A stretch of 64,000 nucleotides of DNA, taken from an uncultured bacterium (GTDB taxonomy: Bacteria; Actinomycetota; Coriobacteriia; Coriobacteriales; Coriobacteriaceae). The position numbers were made by a program, and so were the translations under genes. The notes below the pieces were generated by a model. That model saw only the letters and a list, made by a program, of their open reading frames with translations. It had not been told where the DNA came from and searched no databases. This document shows positions 25,641-34,032 of this stretch, one piece after another. The stretch lies in contig CAJMMD010000006.1 of assembly GCA_905214465.1 (NCBI GenBank), positions 1 to 64,000 of the forward strand, read 5' to 3'. Position 1 is the stretch's first letter; every line of letters starts with the position of its first letter.

Positions 25641-28600
25641 CTAGCGGCGCTTGCGGTACAGGACCGCGCCACCCGCGACGGCCAGCGCGCCGATGCCGGC
25701 CATGGCGCCGAGCGCCTCAACCGGCAGGCTGCGGTCGCCGGTGTCGGGCATACCGCCCTTGGAGCCGTCGCCGCCGGAGCCTCCGCCGGAGCCGTTATCG
25801 GAACCGCCGCCCGAGCCGCCGCCCGGCGTGCCGGGGTTCTCGGGGTTCTCGGGGGTGCCGGGCTCCTCGACGTAGCTGTTGGTGAAGACCGGCGGCATGT
25901 TGGCGTCGCCCTCGTAGGAGACCTTCGCCGACAGGTAGCCCGTCTTGGTGCCGCCTGCTGCCTCGTCGCTCACCGTGACGACGATCTTGTGCACCGCCTT
26001 GTCGTAGGTCACATGCGCCTGGCCGTCGTCGACCTCGCTCACCGTGAAGGTGTAGGTGCCGGCCCGCTTGAAGGTCAGCGCATCGAACACGACGCTGCCG
26101 TCGGCGGTATTCTTGGCGGTCGACATGACCTTGCCGTCCCGGCCCTTGAGCTCAAAGCCAAACTGGCCCGCCTTGAGCTCGGCGCCCTTGAGCACCTTGG
26201 CGGCGCCCAGCCTGAGGGTGACAGGTGCGGCCTCGTAGCCGTTGGTGAACGTCACCGAGTCGTCGCCCGTGGGATTGCCCTCGGCATCCATGAGCTCGTG
26301 CTTGACGGCGAGCGTGCCGTTTTTGGCATCGGTGACCGTCGTGCGCACGCGGTACGTCGTCTTGTCGTACGTCACGCCGCCCGCCGTGCCGGCGACCTCG
26401 CGCAGCTCGTAGCCGTGCGTGCCGGGCGCGGTGTAGGTGACGGGGCTGAGCGCGACCGTGCCGTCGGCGGCGTTCTTGCCCGTCGCCACGACGCTCTCGC
26501 TGCCGTCAGCGGCAATCTCGACCAGCTGGAACTCAAACTCGCCCTCGGCCAAATCACGGCCCTCGAGCTTCTTGCTCACTTTGATCTGGTCGGTGACGGA
26601 GCTCGGCGTCGGGTTCACGCCGTAGGTGTTGGTGAACTCGAACGCGCCCCTGCCCTCGGGCGTGCCCTCTGCGGGCAGGACCTTCGCGACAAGCGTGCCC
26701 GCGGCGGTGTCCTCGACCACCCTGACCATGAAGGTCCTGGTTGCCGTCGCGTCATTGACCACGCCGTCGACCGAACCGGACTCGCTCACCCGGTAGGTGA
26801 ACGTCTTGGTGCGCAGGCCGCCGCCGTCGATCTCGACGTCATCGAGGTCGCTCGGCTGCTTAAACGTGACGTGGCCCAGCGCGACGTTACCGGCGGCGTC
26901 GTTGGCCGCCTCGGTCACCGTCTTGCCGGAGGCGTCGATCGGCGCGGGCGCGCCGTCCAGCGGCTCAATCTTAAAGGTGTACTTGCCCGCAATGTCGGCC
27001 TGCGTGAGGCCGAGTCCGGCTTGGCTAAGCGCCAGCGTCTTGGTGCCCGCGAGATCGACCCTCGCCTCGCCGGCGCTATAGGCATTCACAAACGACAGCG
27101 TGCTGTCGGAGCCCTCGGGGTAGGTCACGGCCACATCCAGCCCGCCCTTGCCGTTATCGGTCACCTTGACCGTGATGCCGAAGCTCGACGTGGCCGCCGT
27201 CACGCCCGCAGGCAGCCGGTCCGTACCGTCCTCGGAAACGGTATAGGGAATGACCCAGGAGCCGTCGGCGGCCTTGGTGGCGGTACCGTCTCCCGCCATC
27301 CGCTCGAGCGCGTCAGTAGTGTAGGCAATAGGCGAGAACGCAAGTCCCGCGGCCTCGCCGTCGCCGGAGGCCTGGTTGGTCGCGGTCGCGACCACGTTGC
27401 CCCGGGCATCGCGGACGGAGAACGAGAACTCGCCCGCCGCCGCGGCGCGACCCGTCAGCGTCTTGGTGGCGTTGATAGCCGCGCCGCCCTCGCCGCCGAG
27501 CATTCCGGTGGCCTCGTAGGAGTTCTCGAACGCGACTGTCACGAACGCAGGCGTCGCCGTGGCGTCATCCGCCGTGGAGACCTCGCTGCGGGCGACCTCG
27601 ACGCCGTCCTTGGCAACTGTGGTCGTGACCGTGAGCTTGCCCGTCGCGGCGTCGTAGCCGGGCGCGATGGTCACCGTGCGCGGCGCGGTGTCGTTGGTGT
27701 AGCCCTCGCCGCCGAGCTTGGTCTCGGTAACGGTGAAGCTGTAGGTCTTGCCCGCATCGGCGTCGGTGAACTTCACGTCGCCGCCCGCGGTCCCGCCGAT
27801 GAGGTCGACCAGGTCGGCCGCACCGTCATCGGCAGCGGCCACGGCGTAGGCGTCCTTGCCGGTCTTGAGGCCGAGCTTGGCGGCCGTCTCGGCGTCCGCG
27901 GTCACGGTGAAGGCGAACTGCCCCGCCTCCATGGCGCGGCCGGAGAGCGTCTTGGACAGGCGCACACCCGCGCGGACCGAGTAGTCGAGCTCGGTCGTGT
28001 AGGTGTTGACGAAGTCGCCGCCGCTCGCCTGCGCGATTGCGGGCGACGTGGCCGTGAGGTTGCCGGAGCCGTCGTCGGTCACGGTCACCGTCATCGTGGC
28101 GGCGTGGCCGTCGTAGGCCACACCGGCGATGGCGGAGCCGTCATCGGGCCTGACCTCGCGCACCGTGTAGGTGAAGGTCTTGGCGCGCACGCGCTTGCCG
28201 CCGACCTCGGCGAACCCGGCGTCCTTGATGTCGTCGAGCGTGTAGCGGATGGGGCCGAAGTCGAAGGCGACCCTATCGCCCGCCTTGGTGCCGGCGGCGG
28301 CCGTCACGCTGACGGTCTTGGAGCCGTCGGCAGAGCCCTCGGGCATGGGGGCGCCGTCCTCGCCCGCGAGCGCGAACTGGAAGCTGTCGCCCTCCGCCCA
28401 GTCGCGTCCCTTGAGTGTCTTGGTGAAGAGTCCCGCGGTGGAGACGTCCCTGCCCTCGGTGGCCGTTCCGTACGTGTTGGTGAACGCGACGGTCGCGCCG
28501 TCCTCGGTCACGGCACCCTCGGCCTTGGAGCCGTCAGCCCCGTTAACAGCAGTCGTGTAGCCCTCGGCGGCATCCTCGGTCACGGTGTAGCGCGCGCCCA

Positions 28601-31600
28601 CGGGCAGGCCGTCGATGGCCTTCTCCCCGCCGTCCTTAAGCGTGAAGGTCGTCTTGCCGTCCGTGAACGTCACGGCGTGCTCGCCCTTGCCGAAGATGCC
28701 AGAGACGGGCTCGCCGTCCCCGTCGGTCAGCGCGACCGTAAAGCCGAACTCGCGTTGGCTGTCGCCGCCGACGACCGTCTTCTTGACGGTGAGGCTGCCC
28801 TCGCGGGACACGCTGTTGTGGGTCGTGTTGGTCTGGGATTCGTTCTCCCCCACCTTGACCGTGGCGGTGTTGGAGATGTCGTCGACCACGGCGGCTTCGG
28901 CGGAGACCTTCACGTCAAAGCTGAGCGTGCCCGTGGCGCCCGCAGCCTGCTCGCCGAGCGACCAGGTAAGGGTGCGCGTCGCAGCGTCGTAGGCGGCACC
29001 GTCGGCAGAACCCTCAACATAGTTAACGCCCTTGGGCAGGACATCGGTCACCGTCACGTCGGCCGCCTGCGCGGCGCCCCTGTCGTCGACGCTGTTATTG
29101 GCCCAGCCGATGGTATAGGTGAGGATATCGCCCACGCCCACCGGCTTGCCATCCACATCGACCTTGGCGCCCGAGGCGTTCGCCTTGGTGACGGTCTTGG
29201 TGTTGTCGTGCGGCGTGAAGGTGTTGGTGAAGGTCTTCTTGCCCCGCTCGTTGGAGATCTCGGCCTTAAGGCCGGCACCGGTCTGAGTCACCGCGATGTC
29301 GAAGGTGTAGGCATGCGCGTCGTCCTCAATCAGGACATCGCCGCTTGCTTTCTCGGTCACGGTCGCGTGGTAGGTGCCCGGATTGGTGAAGCTGAGCTCC
29401 CCAAAGGAAACCTTGCCGTCCTTGTCATTCTTCGCCTCGATTGGGTAGCCCTCGAGGACATTGCCCGCACCGTCGGCGAGGGAGAGCTCAAAGGCGAACT
29501 CCCCCTCCTGGAGGCCGGGCTTGCGGCCGCCCGCGAGCACCTTGGTGAGCTCGGGGACGGACACCGTGGCGGGGGCGGGGTCGAAGGTGTTGGTGAAGGC
29601 GGCGGAGGCGACCTGATCGGCCGAGATGGAGCCATCGGCCCTGGATCCCTCGGCTCCGTTCACCGCGGCTTTGTAGCCATCGGCGGCACGTTCGGTCACC
29701 GTGTAGGCGGTTCCCGCGGGCAGCCCCGTGATCCTCGCCGTCTGGCCATCTTTGAGCTTGAGGGTCGCCTTGCCGTCCTCGAACGTCGCGTCACCGTAGG
29801 TGCCGGACACTTTGTTGCGGCCTGCGGCATCGGTGGCCTCAACCACAAACTTAAATATCTTGTCCGCGTCGACCGCCAGGCCCTCGCGCGCCACGACGGT
29901 CTTGGAGACGTCGAGCTCGCCCGTCTTCACAGTGTTGGTCACGGTGAAGCCGCGCTCGGCGTCGCCGGTGACCTTCGAGCTGTAGCCCTCGACGGGCACC
30001 TCGGCCACGGCGTAGTCGATCACGGAGCCGGACTTGGAGTACTTGGGCAGGCCCTCGAAGGAGTGCTTCCAGCTATTGGACTTCGACAGCTCGGCCGACT
30101 CGCCGGTGTCCTTCCCGTCGGCGAGCAGGCGCACGGTGGCCTTCTCGGCCGCCGGGCCGACCCACTTCTTCTCGACGGGCACCGAGACCTTGGCCGTGGA
30201 GGTGTTGGTCACGGTGAAGCCGCGCTCGGCGTCGCCGGTGACCGCGGAGTCATAGCCCTCGACGGGGTCCTCGGACACGGTGTAGTGCGCGCCCGCGGGC
30301 AGGTTGGAGAAGACGCCCTTCCAGTCGTTGGACTCGCTCAGGGTGATCGAATCGATGACGGTATCGCCGTTCTTGAGATTTACTTTGACCTTATTAGGAT
30401 GGGGAATCCTGGGGTTCTCCCAGACCTTTTTGATGGGAATGTCGATGTTCTCGGACTTGCCGATGATGACACCGCCGTTGGCGCCGATGCCGCCTCCCCG
30501 CTCGGCCGTATTGCCAGAGATCGTCAGCGACGTCTGACCGCGGCCGAGGTTATACACATCCTCGCTCATCACAGATTTAAGCGCGACGTTCGGCGTGGCG
30601 TCGGTAAAGGACAGGGGCTCGCCGTTGCCACCGTCGGGAGAGAATCGCGGGATTTCGGTGTTTGTTTCCGCATAAGTGCCTTCGGGGTTAAACAGCCCAC
30701 CGTCTCTGTACCAGCTGACCTTTCCGCCGCCCGGAGCGCGGTTGGCCAAGGTCAGTTTGTATTTGGCGTCTTTGAAGCCGGTGAAGACGAGGTCGTCTCC
30801 CGCCTCATCGGCCGAGTTCCTGGCGATCAGGCCACCGTTCTGGACGTAGACCTTGGCATCTCCGGTCGGGCAGAACCACATGCCGCCGCCCTGCTTTTTC
30901 GCATGGTTATCAACAACGAGAGCGTTTTCGATATGGAGCGTGCTATAGACGAGATACTCGTTGCCTTCGCTATATACGCCGCCACCCATATTCCGAGCAG
31001 TATTGTCCTTGATCGCGCCCGCACTGAGCTTGACGTCATCTGAATAGGTATAGATGCCTCCGCCGGCGGAAGCGGAGTTACCCGATACGGAGCCACCTTT
31101 CATAGTGAAAGCGGTACGGTCCCTACCACCCTGCTGCAGGCCGCGATCGACCACGCACACTCCGCCGCCTTTGCCATCAGAATACGCAATATTGTCCTCG
31201 ATCTTGCCGCCCTTGAGGGTAAACTCGGCATTCCCTTCGACGTGCACTGCGCCGGAGGGAGTTCGATTCCCAAGCTTATAGCCTCTGTTGCGCACAAGCT
31301 GACCACCGGTCATCTCAAAGGAGGCTCTCTGGTTACGAGCCTCGCTGTACATGACCACCGCGCCGCCCTGATAGCCGGCGTTATCCTCGATACTGCCGTT
31401 ACTCATCTCAAGGTGGGCATCGCCCATCAGCATGATGCCGGTAGACGAAAGGTAGTTACCATCGCCGTCCGTGGAGAAAGACACGTGATTCTTACGAATA
31501 ACGCCGCCCTTCATGACAACATGGGCGCCGTCCTTCGCGTGGACAGCGCCGCAATACGCGTCCTTAAGTTCGCACTGCTCGATAACGCCGCCCGTCATGG

Positions 31601-33401
31601 TAAGCGAAGCCTTGTCTCCCGACACGTCGATGACACCCGTATTGACGGTGTTCGCAGCGCCGTCGCACACAACGGCCTCGTCAGAGAGCACAACCGCTCC
31701 CCTGCTAGAAATAATGGCGCCCTTGTTGTAGCGACCACTCAGGGACACTTTCCCCGACAGCTCGAGGGATGCCCCCTCGGCAACATTGACCAGTACGGAG
31801 AAGCCGCTTTTCTTTGCCAAGATGGTATAGGGCTCATCCGACGTGATCTTAATCATCTTCCTGGCAGGAATCGTGAGCGTGGAGCCGAGCTTCACGTGCT
31901 TTTCCAGCTTGATGACGGTCTCCTTGCCATTGGGGGCCTCGCTGACCAGCTCCTGAAGGGTCTTGGTGCTGTCATTGCTCACGGTATCGCCGACGCCGTC
32001 ATCGATGGACTCGCGCGTGTAGACGATATCGACGCCAGAGGACGGGAGGTTCTCCGAGTCGGTGATGTCGTCCCTGCTGTTTTCGATCGTGATCTTTTGA
32101 ACCGTGCTGCCGTCAAACATGTCCAGGGGTATTTTGGTGAGGCCGCGCCCGATCGTCACATCCTTCACGCCATCTACGCCCGAGAAGGCTGCCGTGCCAA
32201 CGGAAGTCACGGAATCTGGAATGGAAAGCTGCTCCGGCAACGTACCGCTAAAAAAGGCGTAGTTGCCAATTTTCTCGAGCGTCTCGGGGAACTGGACGGC
32301 AACATTGCTCCAGATAAAGGCCCAGTCGCCAATGCTCTTCAGGCTGTCGCAGAGCCCCGCGATCTTAACTGGCGTGTAGCAAAACGCATAGCCCGGAATG
32401 TTCTGAAGCGAGGACAGATCCACGGACGCCTGCAGATTTTTGCACTCGTAAAAAGCCCCCCAGCCCATCTTTGTCACCTTGCTTAGATTGGGCACACTCA
32501 CCAGGCTGGCACACCCCTGGAAAGCAGAGGATCCGATGCTCGTCAATGTGCCCGGGAAATCAATTCCGGTTAAACTCGAGCAATTCCGAAACGCCCCATC
32601 CCCGATGGACTCGATTTCGCTCAGCGCGGTGACGGACGTGAGAGAGGTGCATCCGTCAAACATGTGCGAGGGGATCTTGGTAACCGAAGCGGGCAACGAC
32701 ACGCTTGTCAGAGACGTGCAGTCTTCGAACACGCCCGTTATGGTGTCGGAGAAGGCGACATCTTTTGGAAACTCGATGCTTGTGAGGGCCGTAGCCCCCT
32801 CGAAGGCGCCCGAGCCCGAAATCATTTTGAGGGTGGAGGGGAGATTGATCTCCGAAAGGCTGCTGCAGCCATTGACCATCATGTTGGCGCTAATCTCCTC
32901 GACGCCCTCATCAAAATAGAGCTTTTCGAGCGAGCCAGCGTTTTGCAGCGAGCAACCGAAGTTCTTGATGGAGCCAGGGATATGGAGCTCCTTGACCTTT
33001 ACGAACTTCCGGAAATACCATCCGCGCACGTTTTCGAGCGTGTCGGGAAGCGTCAGCTGCTCAACATTCTCGGCCACGATACCAGACGAGAAATAAAGTT
33101 TGGTGACTTTGTAGGTCTGGCCACCATGCTCGATGGAGCTGGGCACACTCACCACGGTCACACTGTCGTCGGCAACAATACATGTGATTTCCGCCGTGCC
33201 CTTATCCGTGGTCTCGCACGAATAGGTCACGCCGTCCTGGGTGATCTCAAACTCCTCCGCAGTATACGCAGCCCGCGATTCCGTGGCCGCATATGCGACA
33301 CCGGCCGTCGCGCCAACGGATAAACATCCGAAGCCGAGAACCAGCGCAAGACAGAGAGCGACGACTCTCTGCCCCCCCCCGCCGAAAACTTTCCTCTCCA
33401 A
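25641..33401 (-). CDS. 2586-residue LPXTG adhesin with LRR, beta-helix and pilin-like domains
   Basis: After a signal peptide (VVALCLALVLGFGCLSVGATAGVAYA) come BspA-type leucine-rich repeats (about 60-450; SLTSVSLPASVTKIP-like units), a polymorphic beta-helix region (about 470-960; repeated MTGG, GGAV and GGGVY turns), then Cna-B and pilin isopeptide-type domains to about 2530. Two adjacent units end in the same GDAERGFTVTNT. One DUF11-like domain holds VTDVLPKGVNYVEGS. It ends with a Gly/Ser linker, MPDTGD sorting signal, helix and YRKRR. The start is a TTG at 33401 with GGGGGAG upstream; no ATG is available. Nine consecutive G follow within codons 7-10, suggesting phase variation. The role is probably adhesion to host or glycan surfaces. 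Confidence 0.88.
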   Translation of the reverse strand: MERKVFGGGGQRVVALCLALVLGFGCLSVGATAGVAYAATESRAAYTAEEFEITQDGVTYSCETTDKGTAEITCIVADDSVTVVSVPSSIEHGGQTYKVTKLYFSSGIVAENVEQLTLPDTLENVRGWYFRKFVKVKELHIPGSIKNFGCSLQNAGSLEKLYFDEGVEEISANMMVNGCSSLSEINLPSTLKMISGSGAFEGATALTSIEFPKDVAFSDTITGVFEDCTSLTSVSLPASVTKIPSHMFDGCTSLTSVTALSEIESIGDGAFRNCSSLTGIDFPGTLTSIGSSAFQGCASLVSVPNLSKVTKMGWGAFYECKNLQASVDLSSLQNIPGYAFCYTPVKIAGLCDSLKSIGDWAFIWSNVAVQFPETLEKIGNYAFFSGTLPEQLSIPDSVTSVGTAAFSGVDGVKDVTIGRGLTKIPLDMFDGSTVQKITIENSRDDITDSENLPSSGVDIVYTRESIDDGVGDTVSNDSTKTLQELVSEAPNGKETVIKLEKHVKLGSTLTIPARKMIKITSDEPYTILAKKSGFSVLVNVAEGASLELSGKVSLSGRYNKGAIISSRGAVVLSDEAVVCDGAANTVNTGVIDVSGDKASLTMTGGVIEQCELKDAYCGAVHAKDGAHVVMKGGVIRKNHVSFSTDGDGNYLSSTGIMLMGDAHLEMSNGSIEDNAGYQGGAVVMYSEARNQRASFEMTGGQLVRNRGYKLGNRTPSGAVHVEGNAEFTLKGGKIEDNIAYSDGKGGGVCVVDRGLQQGGRDRTAFTMKGGSVSGNSASAGGGIYTYSDDVKLSAGAIKDNTARNMGGGVYSEGNEYLVYSTLHIENALVVDNHAKKQGGGMWFCPTGDAKVYVQNGGLIARNSADEAGDDLVFTGFKDAKYKLTLANRAPGGGKVSWYRDGGLFNPEGTYAETNTEIPRFSPDGGNGEPLSFTDATPNVALKSVMSEDVYNLGRGQTSLTISGNTAERGGGIGANGGVIIGKSENIDIPIKKVWENPRIPHPNKVKVNLKNGDTVIDSITLSESNDWKGVFSNLPAGAHYTVSEDPVEGYDSAVTGDAERGFTVTNTSTAKVSVPVEKKWVGPAAEKATVRLLADGKDTGESAELSKSNSWKHSFEGLPKYSKSGSVIDYAVAEVPVEGYSSKVTGDAERGFTVTNTVKTGELDVSKTVVAREGLAVDADKIFKFVVEATDAAGRNKVSGTYGDATFEDGKATLKLKDGQTARITGLPAGTAYTVTERAADGYKAAVNGAEGSRADGSISADQVASAAFTNTFDPAPATVSVPELTKVLAGGRKPGLQEGEFAFELSLADGAGNVLEGYPIEAKNDKDGKVSFGELSFTNPGTYHATVTEKASGDVLIEDDAHAYTFDIAVTQTGAGLKAEISNERGKKTFTNTFTPHDNTKTVTKANASGAKVDVDGKPVGVGDILTYTIGWANNSVDDRGAAQAADVTVTDVLPKGVNYVEGSADGAAYDAATRTLTWSLGEQAAGATGTLSFDVKVSAEAAVVDDISNTATVKVGENESQTNTTHNSVSREGSLTVKKTVVGGDSQREFGFTVALTDGDGEPVSGIFGKGEHAVTFTDGKTTFTLKDGGEKAIDGLPVGARYTVTEDAAEGYTTAVNGADGSKAEGAVTEDGATVAFTNTYGTATEGRDVSTAGLFTKTLKGRDWAEGDSFQFALAGEDGAPMPEGSADGSKTVSVTAAAGTKAGDRVAFDFGPIRYTLDDIKDAGFAEVGGKRVRAKTFTYTVREVRPDDGSAIAGVAYDGHAATMTVTVTDDGSGNLTATSPAIAQASGGDFVNTYTTELDYSVRAGVRLSKTLSGRAMEAGQFAFTVTADAETAAKLGLKTGKDAYAVAAADDGAADLVDLIGGTAGGDVKFTDADAGKTYSFTVTETKLGGEGYTNDTAPRTVTIAPGYDAATGKLTVTTTVAKDGVEVARSEVSTADDATATPAFVTVAFENSYEATGMLGGEGGAAINATKTLTGRAAAAGEFSFSVRDARGNVVATATNQASGDGEAAGLAFSPIAYTTDALERMAGDGTATKAADGSWVIPYTVSEDGTDRLPAGVTAATSSFGITVKVTDNGKGGLDVAVTYPEGSDSTLSFVNAYSAGEARVDLAGTKTLALSQAGLGLTQADIAGKYTFKIEPLDGAPAPIDASGKTVTEAANDAAGNVALGHVTFKQPSDLDDVEIDGGGLRTKTFTYRVSESGSVDGVVNDATATRTFMVRVVEDTAAGTLVAKVLPAEGTPEGRGAFEFTNTYGVNPTPSSVTDQIKVSKKLEGRDLAEGEFEFQLVEIAADGSESVVATGKNAADGTVALSPVTYTAPGTHGYELREVAGTAGGVTYDKTTYRVRTTVTDAKNGTLAVKHELMDAEGNPTGDDSVTFTNGYEAAPVTLRLGAAKVLKGAELKAGQFGFELKGRDGKVMSTAKNTADGSVVFDALTFKRAGTYTFTVSEVDDGQAHVTYDKAVHKIVVTVSDEAAGGTKTGYLSAKVSYEGDANMPPVFTNSYVEEPGTPENPENPGTPGGGSGGGSDNGSGGGSGGDGSKGGMPDTGDRSLPVEALGAMAGIGALAVAGGAVLYRKRR
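33372..33380 (-). repeat. Homopolymer of nine G in the start of the adhesin gene
   Basis: On the coding strand TTC GGC is followed by GGG GGG GGG CAG, codons 6-11 of the 2586-residue protein. Loss of one G shifts translation into a frame that ends at 33227, after about 58 codons. The length fits slipped-strand phase variation of surface proteins in other bacteria; switching itself is inferred. Confidence 0.8.
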
Positions 33402-33440
33402 TTCCCTTCTCCCCCTCTGGTGTCGCCTTCTCTTCCCAAG

Positions 33441-33750
33441 AGCGATCTATTGATTAGGACAGTTTAAAGACAACATTATGCCCAAAGAGATCCATCATGG
33501 AGATAATCCACGTCTTCGCCCGAAATGATAATTAATTGGCAGGATTAATTGGCGAACAACTGAACGAAGAGCAATCTACTAATGGCACATCAATGGCGGC
33601 GTCAACACCTGAAGTGCATAGCCTCCGATCCCTAGACAGCACCATCGAGCGCCACAAGGCGCAGGATTGAATTGTTCAGATTCACATGCCTTTACGGGTG
33701 TTTTTCTAGCCCCAAAAAGACTGATCTGGTGCTGTGCCACGGAAAGGGCC
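33441..33750. promoter_or_regulatory. Gene-free region upstream of the 2586-residue adhesin
   Basis: This stretch is AT-rich near the adhesin start and should hold its promoter, though no clear -35/-10 pair can be named. It contains CCTTTACGGGTG followed by a T-rich stretch (33690-33708), which also occurs at 25302-25318 beyond the other end of the same gene. No ORF of note. Confidence 0.35.
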
Positions 33751-33751
33751 C

Positions 33752-33878
33752 ATCTACTACGTTTAGGCCGCGGGGTCAACCATAGCCGACTTTTTCGAAA
33801 ATCGGCAAGCTTTCTACCTGCGGTTTTAATTTCACAAATTCCGGGATGGTCGAGGGTGTTCCGCTAAACGTAGTAGAT
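33752..33878. repeat. Stem-loop element with 15-bp outer arms and an inner hairpin
   Basis: ATCTACTACGTTTAG (33752-33766) is the exact reverse complement of 33864-33878. Between them CCGACTTTTTCG/AAAATCGG forms a small inner hairpin. The design, outer stem plus inner hairpin in a loop of about 100 bases, resembles the F2 elements, but the sequence is different. One copy in the window. Confidence 0.65.
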
Positions 33879-33946
33879 TACCGCATTTCATGGCAGACGG
33901 TCCGACCCAAAGCACAAGGCGACCAGCCTCGGATGGCCATTCACGA

Positions 33947-34011
33947 AGTTGCGGTGGAATACGGACTGAATTGGCGCCTTAAAGGCAAAAACACTCCGTA
34001 TTTCACCGCAA
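33947..34011. repeat. F4 stem-loop repeat, copy 2
   Basis: The same left arm as copy 1 (GTTGCGGTGGAATACGG) and nearly the same right arm (CCGTATTTCACCGCAA), with a diverged loop that also keeps a GCC/GGC inner pairing. It lies between the adhesin upstream region and the end of the TadA-glycerate kinase gene. Confidence 0.8.
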
Positions 34012-34032
34012 GTTATTGGGGAGGGATTGGTT

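Noticed and set aside
25317..31043. 1908-codon open frame on the plus strand
   Set aside because: It lies antiparallel to the adhesin gene, also covers the SRP RNA, has Arg/Gly/Val/Ala-biased low-complexity content and no recognisable domain; the minus-strand frame has signal peptide, domains and sorting signal.
33227..33439. 70-codon minus-strand frame at the adhesin start
   Set aside because: It is the out-of-frame reading of the adhesin 5' end; kept only as the predicted off-state product of the G9 tract.
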